Below the pieces are notes generated by a model. The model saw only the letters and a program-made list of their open reading frames with translations, was not told where the DNA came from and did not search any database. A stretch of 64,000 nucleotides of DNA from Vibrio hippocampi (GTDB taxonomy: Bacteria > Pseudomonadota > Gammaproteobacteria > Enterobacterales > Vibrionaceae). Positions within the stretch are counted from its first letter, which is position 1; every line of letters begins with the position of its first letter. A program made the position numbers and the translations under genes. Shown here one piece after another: positions 29,669 to 39,311 of this stretch. Where the stretch lies: contig NZ_CAKLCM010000002.1 of NCBI RefSeq assembly GCF_921292975.1, positions 1,860,001 through 1,924,000 on the forward strand, written 5' to 3'.

Positions 29669-29684
29669 CGTGATCTAACTCACA
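29669..29684. promoter_or_regulatory. CRP-like binding site upstream of the TRAP transporter
   Basis: CGTGA-TCTAAC-TCACA matches the consensus TGTGA-N6-TCACA in nine of ten core positions with exact spacing. It is about 120-130 bases before the candidate transcription start of the TAXI-TRAP genes and could also serve another unseen promoter. Confidence 0.6.
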
Positions 29685-29913
29685 TCTTGGAACTTCTCGT
29701 TTTTTATTTTACATTTATTGTAACCAATTGTTTTTAGAGATAAACATTCCACATTATCGCTTTATCCCTATTGTTACCGTACAGATAAATACACTATATA
29801 TCACGCTATTAGAATCATTTTCTGCCGATTTTTTTGCTATCATGACCGCGCATTTTCAACAGAAGGATTGAAAATGGCTCGGTTTCCGCAAGGGAAACTT
29901 CTGAATAGAACTA

Positions 29914-29962
29914 TAGTTATTCAAAGCTTACTAGTTATTCAAAGCTATAGTTATTCAGAGCT
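29914..29962. repeat. Three copies of TAGTTATTCAAAGCT
   Basis: Copies lie at 29914-29928, 29932-29946 and 29948-29962 (the last TAGTTATTCAGAGCT), just before the ribosome-binding site of the binding-protein gene. Confidence 0.9.
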
Positions 29963-29987
29963 AATAATGGATAAGGAAGGAAAATTC

Positions 29988-30956
29988 ATGGCACTTAAGA
30001 AACTTGTTAAAGTCGGTGCAATTGCTGCTGCAGTTATGGGCGCAGGCGCTGTTAACGCTCAAGAGTTCATTACAATTGGTACAGGTTCAGTAACGGGTGT
30101 TTACTACCCAACTGGTGGTGCAATTTGTAAGCTTGTGAATAAAGGTCGCAAGGATCACAACATCCGCTGTTCAGTAGAGTCTACTGGCGGTTCTATCTAC
30201 AACGTGAATACCATCCGCGCAGGCGAATTGGATTTTGGTATTGTACAGTCTGACTGGCAGTATCACGGTTACAATGGTACCAGCAAGTTTGCTGACCAAG
30301 GTCCGTACAAAAAGCTTCGCGCTATGTTCTCTCTACACACAGAACCATTCAACATCATCGCTCGTACTGATGCTGGTATCGAAAACGTATCAGATCTAAA
30401 AGGCAAACGAGTCAACATTGGTAACCCAGGCTCGGGTGACCGTGCGACGATGGGTGTGGTTATGGACGCATTTGGCTGGACAAATGACGATTTCAAACTG
30501 GCTTCAGAATTGAAAGGTTCAGAGCGTTCACAAGCACTGTGTGACAACAAGATTGACGCGTTTGTTTACGTTGTAGGTCATCCAAATGGATCAATCAAAG
30601 AAGCAACAACGTCTTGCGATGCAAAACTGGTTTCTGCTACTGGTGACAAGATCGACAAAATCGTAGCCGACAACCCTTACTATGCATACAGCAGTGTTCC
30701 AGCGGGTATGTACCGCGGTACAGACAACGATGTGAACAGCTTCGGTGTTGCAGCAACGATGGTGACAACTTCTGATGTTTCTGACGAAGTCGCTTACAAC
30801 GTTGCGAAAGCCGTTTTCGAGAACTTCAACACCTTCAAGCGTCTGCACCCAGCATTCGCTAACTTGAAGAAAGAAGATATGGTGCAAGCGGGTCTCTCTA
30901 TCCCACTGCACCCAGGTGCTGTTAAGTACTACAAAGAAGTGGGTCTTATTAAGTAA
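29988..30956 (+). CDS. TAXI-family TRAP transporter solute-binding protein
   Basis: The 322-residue periplasmic protein has a signal peptide (MALKKLVKV... ending GAVNAQ). The TAXI domain opens with ITIGTGSVTGVYYPTGGAICKLVN, the segment that gives the family its name. Ligand-binding residues of TAXI proteins are not well mapped; relatives bind glutamate or other small acids, so the substrate here is unknown. I chose the ATG at 29988, 7 bases after AAGGAAGG; the upstream frame runs through the repeat. It is separated from the permease by 247 bases with two hairpins, which suits higher expression of the binding protein. Confidence 0.94.
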   Translation: MALKKLVKVGAIAAAVMGAGAVNAQEFITIGTGSVTGVYYPTGGAICKLVNKGRKDHNIRCSVESTGGSIYNVNTIRAGELDFGIVQSDWQYHGYNGTSKFADQGPYKKLRAMFSLHTEPFNIIARTDAGIENVSDLKGKRVNIGNPGSGDRATMGVVMDAFGWTNDDFKLASELKGSERSQALCDNKIDAFVYVVGHPNGSIKEATTSCDAKLVSATGDKIDKIVADNPYYAYSSVPAGMYRGTDNDVNSFGVAATMVTTSDVSDEVAYNVAKAVFENFNTFKRLHPAFANLKKEDMVQAGLSIPLHPGAVKYYKEVGLIK

Positions 30957-30966
30957 GGCTTCGCTG

Positions 30967-30987
30967 GGTAGGAGCCACTCTCCTACC
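30967..30987 (+). terminator. Hairpin after the TAXI binding-protein gene
   Basis: The 8-base stem GGTAGGAG/CTCCTACC with a 5-base loop is followed by ACTTTT, 10 bases past the stop codon. It is probably a partial terminator or an mRNA stabiliser. Confidence 0.6.
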
Positions 30988-31014
30988 ACTTTTCATACGA
31001 GTCATCTCGAAAAC

Positions 31015-31043
31015 AACGACATCAGACTAGTTCTGATGTCGTT
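31015..31043 (+). terminator. Second hairpin between binding protein and permease
   Basis: The 12-base perfect stem AACGACATCAGA/TCTGATGTCGTT with loop CTAGT is followed by ATTTTGG. It probably attenuates transcription into the permease gene. Confidence 0.65.
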
Positions 31044-31203
31044 ATTTTGGGCTTAGTTTTGACAGCCCACGATATTTAGAGCCCAATTAAAACGGCAAAA
31101 TCATCCTATAATCTATTATTGGTTGGCGGCACATCATTGTCAGCCTGTATATTTTGTTCGTTAATTGAAGGCATTGGACCATAAATAATAAAAGGTAAAG
31201 TAC

Positions 31204-33780
31204 ATGACGCAGACATCGCAACCGTCGCAAGATGTGCAAGAAATGGTCGCTCAGGCAGATACTGGGGCACGTAACCCAGCAGGGATTCCAGGTAAAATTC
31301 TCTGGTTCGTCCCTCTTTGCTGGTCATTATTCCAACTTTGGTACGCATCACCACTACCGTTTATTTTTGATTTCGCCGTATTGAATGACACTCAAGCCCG
31401 TTCTATACACCTTACGTTTGCTGTATTCCTTGCGTTTACTGCCTACCCTGCATTAAAAGGCTCACCCAGAGATCGTATCCCTGTTATTGATTGGGTATTA
31501 GCATTAGCAGGGAGCTTTTCAGCGGCGTACATCTACATTTTCTATTCACAGCTTGCCGATCGTTCTGGCGCACCGACAACGATGGATATCGTTGCTGCGG
31601 TTACTGGTATGGTGCTGCTGTTAGAAGCGACAAGACGCGCTTTAGGTCCACCGCTCATGGTGGTCGCTGCTGTATTCCTGTTATATACATTTGGCGGTCC
31701 TTATATGCCAGATGTCATTGCGCACAAAGGCGCAAGCCTAAATAAAGCGATGTCTCACCTTTGGTTAACGACTGAAGGGGTATTTGGTGTTGCGCTTGGC
31801 GTATCGACTTCGTTTGTTTTCTTGTTTGTACTCTTCGGTGCCATGCTAGAACGAGCGGGTGCGGGTGCGTACTTTATTAAAGTCGCTTTCTCGCTGCTTG
31901 GTCATATGCGTGGCGGTCCGGCAAAGGCGGCCGTTGTTGCATCTGGTCTATCAGGGTTGGTATCAGGCTCTTCTATTGCCAACGTGGTAACAACGGGCAC
32001 ATTCACCATTCCTTTAATGAAGCGAGTTGGCTTCCCTGGAACCAAAGCCGGTGCGGTCGAAGTGGCGGCCTCAACCAATGGTCAGCTAACACCTCCTATT
32101 ATGGGTGCCGCTGCCTTCCTGATGGTTGAGTATGTCGGTATTTCTTATGTTGAAGTTATCAAGGCGGCTCTGTTACCGGCTCTGATTTCATATATTGCTC
32201 TTATCTATATTGTTCACCTTGAAGCCTGTAAAGCGGGGATGACCGGTTTACCACGACGTCACACACCAACGCTGGTACAAAGCCTACTGTCATTCACTGG
32301 CACCATTTTAGGTCTATGTGTAATTAGCGCGGTGGTGTACTACGGTATCGGCTGGACTAAAGGTGTATTTGGTGATGCTGCAACCCCAATCGTTGCGGTA
32401 GCGCTTCTGCTGACCTATTTAGGTCTACTGAAGATCTCTTCGGCGTACTCTTCGGGTAGTCCAGAGATCGACGCTGAGTTAACTGAAGTTCCAGATCCCG
32501 GTCCGACGATTAAGTCCGGATTACACTTCCTACTCCCTATCGTGGTGTTAGTTTGGTGTTTAACTGTGGAACGCTTCTCGCCGGGTTTGTCTGCATTCTG
32601 GGCAACGGTGTTTATGATTTTTATCCTAATCACACAGCGCCCATTGATGGCGATGATGAACAAGTCGAACGATATAACCGAGCAACTTAAAGCTGGCTTT
32701 GTCGACCTTGCTGAAAGTTTAGTCAACGGTGCTCGAAACATGATCGGTATCGGTGTGGCAACAGCGGCAGCAGGCACAGTCGTGGGCGTGGTAACGCTGA
32801 CGGGGATCGGACTGGTGATGACGGAATTCGTTGAGTTTATCTCCGGCGGTAACGTTATTCTCATGCTGCTATTTACTGCGGTGATCAGTCTAGTGCTTGG
32901 TATGGGTCTGCCAACAACGGCAAACTACATCGTAGTTTCAACGCTGATGGCTCCGGTGATTGTAACGCTTGGCGCGGCTCACGGCTTAATCATTCCACTG
33001 ATTGCGGTGCACTTATTCGTGTTCTATTTTGGCATACTCGCTGACGACACACCGCCGGTGGGTCTCGCCGCCTTTGCGGCCGCCGCGATTGCAAAATCGG
33101 ATCCGATACGTACTGGTATTCAAGGCTTTACCTACGATATTCGTACCGCCATCCTACCATTTATGTTTATCTTCAATACTCAGTTATTGATGATGGGTGT
33201 CGAAAGTTGGTGGCACTTAATGCTAACGGTTCTGTCTGCCATTACGGCGATGTTATTGTTCTCCGCGGCGACTCAAGGTTGGTGGTTTACCAAGAACAAA
33301 TGGTGGGAAACCATCTTACTATTGGTACTGACTTTCTCGTTCTTCAGACCGGGATATTGGTGGGATATGTTGTACCCAGCCAAAACTGTCACACCGGGTG
33401 TTGAGATAGCTCAAGTTATTGAAAAGCTAAATGTTGGACAATCTATTCAGCTGAGGGTTGCTGGCGAAACGCTGGAAGGTAATTACGTTGAAAAAACCGT
33501 AAATTTACCTTTTGACGATCAAGCCAAAACTGCCGAAGACCGCATCAGCTCGACGGGACTTATGCTCATTGAAGCCGACGATAAGATGATTGTTGATATG
33601 GTGGAATTTGGCAGTCCAGCTGAAGCGTCTGGGGTCGACTTTGATTGGGAAATCAAGTCGGTTATCCAAGATGCTGATAGACCGATGAAAGAGTGGGTGT
33701 TCTTGCCTGCGCTGTTAATCGTGCTACTCATGGCAGTCAACCAGAAGCGTCGCGCCCGTAGGGAAAATTTAAGCGCATAG
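31204..33780 (+). CDS. TRAP transporter fused permease (DctQM type) with C-terminal soluble domain
   Basis: At 858 residues this is a fused 4TM plus 12TM TRAP permease. The N-terminal part (about 30-160) corresponds to the small DctQ subunit. The large DctM part carries LSGLVSGSSIANVVTTGTFTIPLMK near 245-270 and LVLGMGLPTTANYIVVSTLMAPVI near 565-590. A C-terminal domain (about 724-828) of the DUF3394 type follows, closed by one last membrane helix and a basic tail. This domain contains VEFGSPAEASGVDFDWEI, which looks like the ligand groove end of a PDZ fold. It imports the solute delivered by the TAXI protein using a sodium or proton gradient. AAAGG precedes the ATG. Confidence 0.92.
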   Translation: MTQTSQPSQDVQEMVAQADTGARNPAGIPGKILWFVPLCWSLFQLWYASPLPFIFDFAVLNDTQARSIHLTFAVFLAFTAYPALKGSPRDRIPVIDWVLALAGSFSAAYIYIFYSQLADRSGAPTTMDIVAAVTGMVLLLEATRRALGPPLMVVAAVFLLYTFGGPYMPDVIAHKGASLNKAMSHLWLTTEGVFGVALGVSTSFVFLFVLFGAMLERAGAGAYFIKVAFSLLGHMRGGPAKAAVVASGLSGLVSGSSIANVVTTGTFTIPLMKRVGFPGTKAGAVEVAASTNGQLTPPIMGAAAFLMVEYVGISYVEVIKAALLPALISYIALIYIVHLEACKAGMTGLPRRHTPTLVQSLLSFTGTILGLCVISAVVYYGIGWTKGVFGDAATPIVAVALLLTYLGLLKISSAYSSGSPEIDAELTEVPDPGPTIKSGLHFLLPIVVLVWCLTVERFSPGLSAFWATVFMIFILITQRPLMAMMNKSNDITEQLKAGFVDLAESLVNGARNMIGIGVATAAAGTVVGVVTLTGIGLVMTEFVEFISGGNVILMLLFTAVISLVLGMGLPTTANYIVVSTLMAPVIVTLGAAHGLIIPLIAVHLFVFYFGILADDTPPVGLAAFAAAAIAKSDPIRTGIQGFTYDIRTAILPFMFIFNTQLLMMGVESWWHLMLTVLSAITAMLLFSAATQGWWFTKNKWWETILLLVLTFSFFRPGYWWDMLYPAKTVTPGVEIAQVIEKLNVGQSIQLRVAGETLEGNYVEKTVNLPFDDQAKTAEDRISSTGLMLIEADDKMIVDMVEFGSPAEASGVDFDWEIKSVIQDADRPMKEWVFLPALLIVLLMAVNQKRRARRENLSA

Positions 33781-33804
33781 TATAAAAGTAAAGTTAGAGC
33801 TCGA

Positions 33805-33866
33805 AGCCCAAGTAACGAAAGTTTCAATTATTTTATAGCGTCAATTGCTACTCTGTTACTTGGGTT
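33805..33866 (+). other. Long-loop inverted repeat between permease and usp
   Basis: AGCCCAAGTAAC (33805-33816) pairs with GTTACTTGGGTT (33855-33866) over 12 positions including one G-U, with a 38-base loop. No T run follows, so it may act as an mRNA-stability element. Confidence 0.5.
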
Positions 33867-33962
33867 GATATTTATACCCGCTCTTGCTGCTAACGATTTG
33901 GATAAAAGGATCAGCTCCAGCGTTCTAATTTATGCTCAATATCACCATAGAAGAGAGAACAT

Positions 33963-34403
33963 ATGTACAAGCAAATCCTTGTTCCTGTCGATCTAAATGA
34001 CAAAGGTTTTTCTGACAAAGCGGTAGAGATTGCTGTTTGGCACGCGAAACACTCTAACGCAGAGATCCACCTGCTCAACGTACTTCCTGGTATTCACATG
34101 TCTATGGTCGCGACCTATTTTCCAAAAGACGCCGCAGCTAAAATGAAACAGGATGTCAAAGCACAACTTAAAGCGTTTGCCGATCAACACATTGATGACG
34201 ATGTAATCTATAAAGTGCATGTTGCTGAAGGTAAACCATGGGCAACGATTTTAGATAACGCCGAGCGTCTAGGCGCGGATCTGATCGTGATGCCAAGTCA
34301 TAAGCGTTCAAAAATTGACAAGGTTGTTCTTGGCTCGGTGGCGAGTAAGGTTGTGCAGAATTCGCCGATTAATGTACTCGTCGTTAAGCCGCAGAGTAGT
34401 TAG
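33963..34403 (+). CDS. Universal stress protein (UspA family) linked to the TRAP operon
   Basis: The 146-residue Usp domain starts YKQILVPVDLNDKGF and ends GSVASKVVQNSPINVLVVKP. In ATP-binding Usp proteins the nucleotide motif is G-2x-G-9x-G(S/T). Here the corresponding stretch reads PSHKRSKIDKVVLGS, so the first two glycines are replaced by Pro and Lys, which suggests no ATP binding. Usp genes attached to TRAP operons are known (TeaD modulates the Halomonas TeaABC ectoine transporter). A regulatory role on this TRAP permease is therefore reasonable inference. Confidence 0.9.
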   Translation: MYKQILVPVDLNDKGFSDKAVEIAVWHAKHSNAEIHLLNVLPGIHMSMVATYFPKDAAAKMKQDVKAQLKAFADQHIDDDVIYKVHVAEGKPWATILDNAERLGADLIVMPSHKRSKIDKVVLGSVASKVVQNSPINVLVVKPQSS

Positions 34404-34408
34404 GATAT

Positions 34409-34490
34409 TAGGTGCTAGGTGCTAGGTGCTAGGTGCTAGGTGCTAGGTGCTAGGTGCTAGGTGCTAGGTGCTAGGTGCTAGGTGCTAGGT
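34409..34490. repeat. Heptanucleotide repeat, 11 full copies plus a partial
   Basis: Perfect head-to-tail TAGGTGC units run from 34409 to 34485, followed by TAGGT. The array begins 5 bases after the usp stop codon and ends 10 bases before its terminator. A 7-base unit with no interruptions suggests recent or continuing slippage. Confidence 0.98.
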
Positions 34491-34500
34491 AGATCAGATT

Positions 34501-34532
34501 AACTCCTCAAGCTGGGCTTGGGGAGTTTTTTT
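34501..34532 (+). terminator. Terminator of the TRAP-usp operon
   Basis: The 12-position stem AACTCCTCAAGC/GCTTGGGGAGTT (one T-G pair) with a 3-base loop is followed by a run of T. Confidence 0.9.
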
Positions 34533-34557
34533 ATCTGTTTTTATCTGGGTTGCTTGT

Positions 34558-35538
34558 CTAGACGACTCGGTTTTTTATGGGGTGTTGCTGTAGGCTGGCT
34601 TCGATATTGGCGACTAAAATTTCACATAATCGGGTAATGGATGAATCACTGCCCCAAGCGACATGGGGGGTTAGAATTAGATTCGGCAAGGTGCTGTTTG
34701 CCAGTAATGGGTTGCTGTCGTCGGCAGGTTCTTCGGTAAACACATCGACGCCAGCACCACTAATTTCTCCGCTCTGTAGTGCTTCAACTAGAGCCTGTTC
34801 ATCCACCAAACCGCCACGTCCGGTATTGATCAAAACTGCGGAGGATTTCATCTGTTGCAGTTCATCACGACCAATCAGATTTCGAGTGTCATCGGTCAAT
34901 GGGCATAAAAGCGACACGGCATCGCTGTTTGCCAACACTTGCTCAAAAGGGGTATAGCCTTCTCGGCACTGCTCCGCCCGTTGTCGCTCAGCGAATAACA
35001 CCTTGACACCGATTGCCTGTGCCAGCGTCGCGGTGGCGCGTCCTAAACTCCCCGACCCGATAATGCCCAAGGTTGAACCTGCGACATCTTTGATAGGGTG
35101 AGTAAAGAAACAGAATTTGTTCTGCCTCTGCCACTCTCCCGTTTGAATATCCTTATGGTAGCCAGGAATACGACGAAACAGCGCAAAAAGCAGGGCAATC
35201 ACATGTTCCGGAACTGACTGGGTCGCATAGCCTTGTATGTTCGACACTTGGATACCCTTCGAGGCGCAATAGTCTAAATCGACGTTATTCACGCCGGTTG
35301 CCGCGACGGCGATATGTTTTAATCTTTTGGCGTGAGTTAACGCGCTTGCATCGAGAATCACTTTGTTGGTGACCACAATATCCGCGTCTTTAATACGCTC
35401 AACCAGTTGTTGTGGCGACGTCTCTGGATAGTCTATCCATTGATGAGGACAAGAAAGAGAAGGGATGGTGATATGAGGAGGAATGGTATCACGATCCAAA
35501 AATACAATTTTAGCGGTTTGAGGGTCAACGAGAGACAT
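34558..35538 (-). CDS. D-2-hydroxyacid dehydrogenase
   Basis: This 326-residue NAD(P)-dependent enzyme has a Rossmann motif GIIGSGSLGRATA near residues 159-171. The catalytic set is arginine in INTGRGGLVDE, glutamate in FTEEPAD and histidine in LTPHVAWGS. It is closest in style to glycerate dehydrogenase/hydroxypyruvate reductase, but the substrate cannot be fixed from sequence. No partner gene is adjacent: rluA lies upstream on the same strand after a 64-base gap. Confidence 0.9.
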   Translation of the reverse strand: MSLVDPQTAKIVFLDRDTIPPHITIPSLSCPHQWIDYPETSPQQLVERIKDADIVVTNKVILDASALTHAKRLKHIAVAATGVNNVDLDYCASKGIQVSNIQGYATQSVPEHVIALLFALFRRIPGYHKDIQTGEWQRQNKFCFFTHPIKDVAGSTLGIIGSGSLGRATATLAQAIGVKVLFAERQRAEQCREGYTPFEQVLANSDAVSLLCPLTDDTRNLIGRDELQQMKSSAVLINTGRGGLVDEQALVEALQSGEISGAGVDVFTEEPADDSNPLLANSTLPNLILTPHVAWGSDSSITRLCEILVANIEASLQQHPIKNRVV

Positions 35539-35602
35539 ACAGCTTCCTAGCGAATTTCAATCACTTGAATTTAGCATGTCCTCGCAAACAAGTAACCTGC
35601 CA

Positions 35603-36340
35603 CTACTGTTTGGGTAACGTTCTATAATCCGGTAACGCCAGCGGCGGTTGGAAGTGGTCCACCGCCACGCAAGTCGCTTGCGGGTAGAAGTCACAATCAA
35701 CAAACATCGCTGTGAGCTGATTATTGCTCGGATGATAAAAGGTCAATTCTGCAGCATGCAACTCAAGACGCTCACTGTATGCGAGCGCTTCTGGCGTTGC
35801 GTAAAACTCATCGCCAACGATAGGATGTCCCAATGCCATCAAATGCACTCGCAACTGATGCGAGCGTCCGGTAATCGGAAACAGTCGTACAATACTGGTT
35901 TGTTGCTCAGACTTAACCACCTCATAATACGTTTGAGATGGCTTACCATGTTCATAACAAACCATTTGCCTTGGTCTGTTTGGCCAATCACAGATCAACG
36001 GCAGATCGATCAAGCCTTGTGCTTCACTCGGCGTTCCCCACACTCGTGCATAATAGACTTTGTGGGTTAATCGATACTGAAACTGTTTTTTTAGACTCCG
36101 CTCAGCTTGTTTGTTTTTCGCCAACAACATCAAACCTGAGGTCGACATATCCAGACGATGCACCACCTGTATTTCAGGGTACCGTTCCACCAAACGACCC
36201 CACATGCTGTCGTAGTGTTCCGGTGCACGTCCGGGCACGGACAACAGTCCAGAAGGTTTATTCACGACAATAATGTCTTGGTCTTCAAATTGGGTTTCAA
36301 TCCAAGGAGATGTCGGTGGCGTATAGCTGAGCATTGCCAT
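35603..36340 (-). CDS. rluA: rRNA/tRNA pseudouridine synthase RluA
   Basis: This 245-residue enzyme isomerises uridine 746 in 23S rRNA and uridine 32 in several tRNAs. It has VVNKPSGLLSVPGR near residues 26-39, the catalytic aspartate in VVHRLDMSTSGLML near 60-73 and the RSHQLRVHL motif near 157. I start it at the ATG 36340 (MAMLSYTPPTSPW), which resembles the E. coli N-terminus MGMENYNPP. The frame extends upstream into the rapA end without similarity. It lies 64 bases downstream of rapA on the same strand, the E. coli order. Confidence 0.95.
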   Translation of the reverse strand: MAMLSYTPPTSPWIETQFEDQDIIVVNKPSGLLSVPGRAPEHYDSMWGRLVERYPEIQVVHRLDMSTSGLMLLAKNKQAERSLKKQFQYRLTHKVYYARVWGTPSEAQGLIDLPLICDWPNRPRQMVCYEHGKPSQTYYEVVKSEQQTSIVRLFPITGRSHQLRVHLMALGHPIVGDEFYATPEALAYSERLELHAAELTFYHPSNNQLTAMFVDCDFYPQATCVAVDHFQPPLALPDYRTLPKQ

Positions 36341-36404
36341 GAAAGTCGTACCGCTTATAGTTGAGTTAAGGTGCGCCGTAGAGTAACGCACCTTATGGTG
36401 ATGT

Positions 36405-39311
36405 TTAGTTGTGGCTGACCACGATAAGTCGCAATGAATCCAATTGTACTTGGGCGTGATTGATATAGCCATCAAGCGCTTGGATCTGCTGCTCTAATGC
36501 CTCAATCTCTTCATCACGAATATTAGGATTGACTGATTTCAGTGCTTGCAAGCGTTCCAGTTCACCATTCAAACTGGCATACATCACTTTGTGAGCCTGC
36601 TGTTTCACCTCATCCAACTTAGGCTCAACCACCTGATTACCGGCGTCAATCAGCTTGTGAATATCGCCCTGTACTGAGGTCACCAGTTTGCTGCCTAGAT
36701 GGCGATTCACTGGGCTTAGCTGTCGGTTGAAGCTTTCAAACTCAACTTGCGCTGAAAGGTCATTGCCTCTTGCGTCCATCATTAAGCGAATTGGCGTTGC
36801 TGGTAAGAAACGGCTAATGCCACTTTGTTTTGGCGCTTGTGCATCAACCACATACACTAACTCCAGCAAGATTGTCCCCACTGGCAAGGCTTTGTTCTTC
36901 AATAACGACACCGCACAAGTACCAACACCTTCACTCATGATCAGATCGATACCACCTTGAATCATTGGGTGTTCCCAGCTGATAAAGTTCATATCTTCAC
37001 GAGACAAGGCGGTTTCACGATCAAAGGTAATGGTCGCGCCTTCATAAGGCAGCCCCGGATAGCTTGGCACCATCATGTGTTCAGATGGTGTCACCACCAA
37101 CGCATTTTCGCCCTTGTCATCTTGATTAAGACCGATAGTGTCAAACAAACTCAAAGCGAAAGTAACGAGGTTAGTATCCCCATCCGTTGCGGCAATTTTT
37201 TCTACGATCTCTTGCGCCGCTTCGCCACCATTTGAGTGCATCTCTAATAAACGGTCACGACCTTTTTCAAGCTCAAGTTTCAGTTCTTGGTTGAGATGTC
37301 TCGAGCCTTCAATCACCTCTTCAAGTTCGCTTGTGTCACCAGAAGCTAACATCTCGATAATCGAGTCTGAATAGCGGTCATACACGGTACGTCCCGTTGG
37401 GCAAGTCTCTGCAAAAGCATTTAATCCCTCATCAAACCAGCGAGCGAGAATGGCTTGAGACGTCCCCTCAAGGTAAGGGACATGAATATCAATATCACGC
37501 AACTGACCAATACGGTCCAAGCGACCGATACGTTGCTCAAGCAAATCTGGGTTAAACGGCAGATCGAACATGACTAATTGATTAGCAAACTGGAAGTTGC
37601 GCCCCTCGGAGCCAATTTCGCTACAGATAAGCACCTGCGCCCCACCCTCTTCTTGAGCAAAGTAAGCCGCCGCTTTATCGCGCTCTAGGATAGACATGCC
37701 TTCATGGAATACCGTCGCTCTAATACCCTCACGCTCACGCAAGGCTTGCTCAAGTTGCAACGCCGTACTAGAACGGGATGCGATCACTAACAGTTTATCG
37801 CTGCGTTTGGCTATAATCTTTTCAATCAGCCAGTTCACTCGTGAATCAAACTGCCACCAGCTGGACTCTTCCCCTTCAAACTCTTGGAAGATTTCTTCTG
37901 GGTAGAGCATCTTCATTGCGCGCGCTTCTGGTGCCATCTTGCCACCGATCATGCCCGACACTCGCATCGAAGTGGTGTATTGCGATGGAATCGGCATTGG
38001 CAATAAGTGAACATTACGCTTTGGAAAGCCCTTAATTGCCGCACGAGTGTTTCTGAACAACACTCGACCTGTGCCGTGACGATCCATCAGATTGTCAATA
38101 AGTTCAGTACGCGCTGTCGCCTTTTCTTGCTCATCCGCTTGGCTTTCTAGCACCTTGAACAGCGGCTCGACGTCTTGCTCCGACAACAATTCAGTGATCT
38201 GGTTTTTAGCGTCATTGGTCAATGCGTGCCCCGATAGTAACTCGGTCACCGCATCCGCCACTGGAGCGTACTGATCTTCTTCATTAACAAAGGCTTGATA
38301 ATCAAAGAAACGGTCAGAATCCAAGAGTCGTAAACGGGCAAAATGGCTCTCACGCCCCAATTGCTCAGGGGTTGCAGTGAGCAACAGTACGCCGGGCGTC
38401 TGCTCTGCGAGCGCTTCGACCACTTGATAAGCACGACTTGGGGCTTCTTGGCTCCACTCAAGGTGGTGAGCTTCATCAACCACCAACAAATCCCAATCCG
38501 CGTCCAATGCCTGTTCAAAGCGCTTGCGACTCTTACGCAAGAAATCCAAAGAACAAAGTACAAACTGCTGGGTATCAAAAGGATTGTCTGCTTCAGCGAA
38601 GGCTTCAATGCATCGCTCTTCATCAAAGATAGAAAAATGCAGGTTGAAACGACGCATCATTTCCACCAGCCACTGATGCTGAAGTGTCTCTGGGACGACA
38701 ATCAAAATACGTTGAGCTCGCCCAGACAGTACCTGTTGATGAATAATCATCCCTGCTTCAATGGTCTTACCTAAACCGACTTCATCGGCTAGAAGAACGC
38801 GAGGCGCGTAACGGCGACCGACTTCATGGGCAATAAACAGCTGATGAGGAATAAGACCGGCACGCATGCCACAAAGTCCACGCATTGGACTCTTGTGCTG
38901 CTCATACTGGTTGCTGATGGCGCGATAACGCAATACGAAGTTATCCATACGATCAATTTGACCGGCGAACAACTTGTCTTGAGGCTTATTAAAGCGGATC
39001 TGGTTGCTAAGAAATATCTCTCGCAGCACCACAGATTCTTGAGTGTCTTGACGAATACCTTGATAGCTATGCAAGCCCTGATCTTCGATCACTTCTTCAA
39101 CGAGCAAAGACCAACCTTCTTGGCTATCTATGACATCACCGACATTGAAAGTAACTCGCGTAACCGGAGCATCGCTTCGGGCGTAGACTCGATTCTCTTC
39201 TGAGGCTGCAAACATTAATGATACTGTTCTCGCGTCCAATGCGACGACTGTACCTAATCCTAAATCACTTTCCGTGTCGCTTATCCAACGCTGCCCTAAA
39301 GCAAATGTCAT
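36405..39311 (-). CDS. rapA: RNA polymerase-associated ATPase RapA
   Basis: At 968 residues this matches E. coli RapA (968). N-terminal KOW/Tudor-like domains (about 1-105) precede a SWI2/SNF2 ATPase. The ATPase has Walker A DEVGLGKT (176-183), the DEAH box in [13 protein letters not shown], and the second RecA lobe with [18 protein letters not shown]. It recycles stalled RNA polymerase after transcription. It is monocistronic or with rluA downstream. Confidence 0.98.
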   Translation of the reverse strand: MTFALGQRWISDTESDLGLGTVVALDARTVSLMFAASEENRVYARSDAPVTRVTFNVGDVIDSQEGWSLLVEEVIEDQGLHSYQGIRQDTQESVVLREIFLSNQIRFNKPQDKLFAGQIDRMDNFVLRYRAISNQYEQHKSPMRGLCGMRAGLIPHQLFIAHEVGRRYAPRVLLADEVGLGKTIEAGMIIHQQVLSGRAQRILIVVPETLQHQWLVEMMRRFNLHFSIFDEERCIEAFAEADNPFDTQQFVLCSLDFLRKSRKRFEQALDADWDLLVVDEAHHLEWSQEAPSRAYQVVEALAEQTPGVLLLTATPEQLGRESHFARLRLLDSDRFFDYQAFVNEEDQYAPVADAVTELLSGHALTNDAKNQITELLSEQDVEPLFKVLESQADEQEKATARTELIDNLMDRHGTGRVLFRNTRAAIKGFPKRNVHLLPMPIPSQYTTSMRVSGMIGGKMAPEARAMKMLYPEEIFQEFEGEESSWWQFDSRVNWLIEKIIAKRSDKLLVIASRSSTALQLEQALREREGIRATVFHEGMSILERDKAAAYFAQEEGGAQVLICSEIGSEGRNFQFANQLVMFDLPFNPDLLEQRIGRLDRIGQLRDIDIHVPYLEGTSQAILARWFDEGLNAFAETCPTGRTVYDRYSDSIIEMLASGDTSELEEVIEGSRHLNQELKLELEKGRDRLLEMHSNGGEAAQEIVEKIAATDGDTNLVTFALSLFDTIGLNQDDKGENALVVTPSEHMMVPSYPGLPYEGATITFDRETALSREDMNFISWEHPMIQGGIDLIMSEGVGTCAVSLLKNKALPVGTILLELVYVVDAQAPKQSGISRFLPATPIRLMMDARGNDLSAQVEFESFNRQLSPVNRHLGSKLVTSVQGDIHKLIDAGNQVVEPKLDEVKQQAHKVMYASLNGELERLQALKSVNPNIRDEEIEALEQQIQALDGYINHAQVQLDSLRLIVVSHN

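Larger units (their letters stand above)
29610..29987. other. Regulatory region upstream of the TAXI-TRAP operon
   Basis: About 380 bases hold a 10-base stem hairpin without T run (29649-29674) and a CRP-like site overlapping its 3' arm. A candidate promoter follows (TTGTTA 29771-29776, TATATA 29795-29800, spacing 18), then a short tandem repeat. The longer frame starting at 29868 has no support as a coding N-terminus. Confidence 0.6.

Noticed and set aside
29868..29987. N-terminal extension of the TAXI binding protein
   Set aside because: The extension is encoded by the TAGTTATTCAAAGCT repeat and would bury the signal peptide; the ATG at 29988 has a strong AAGGAAGG.
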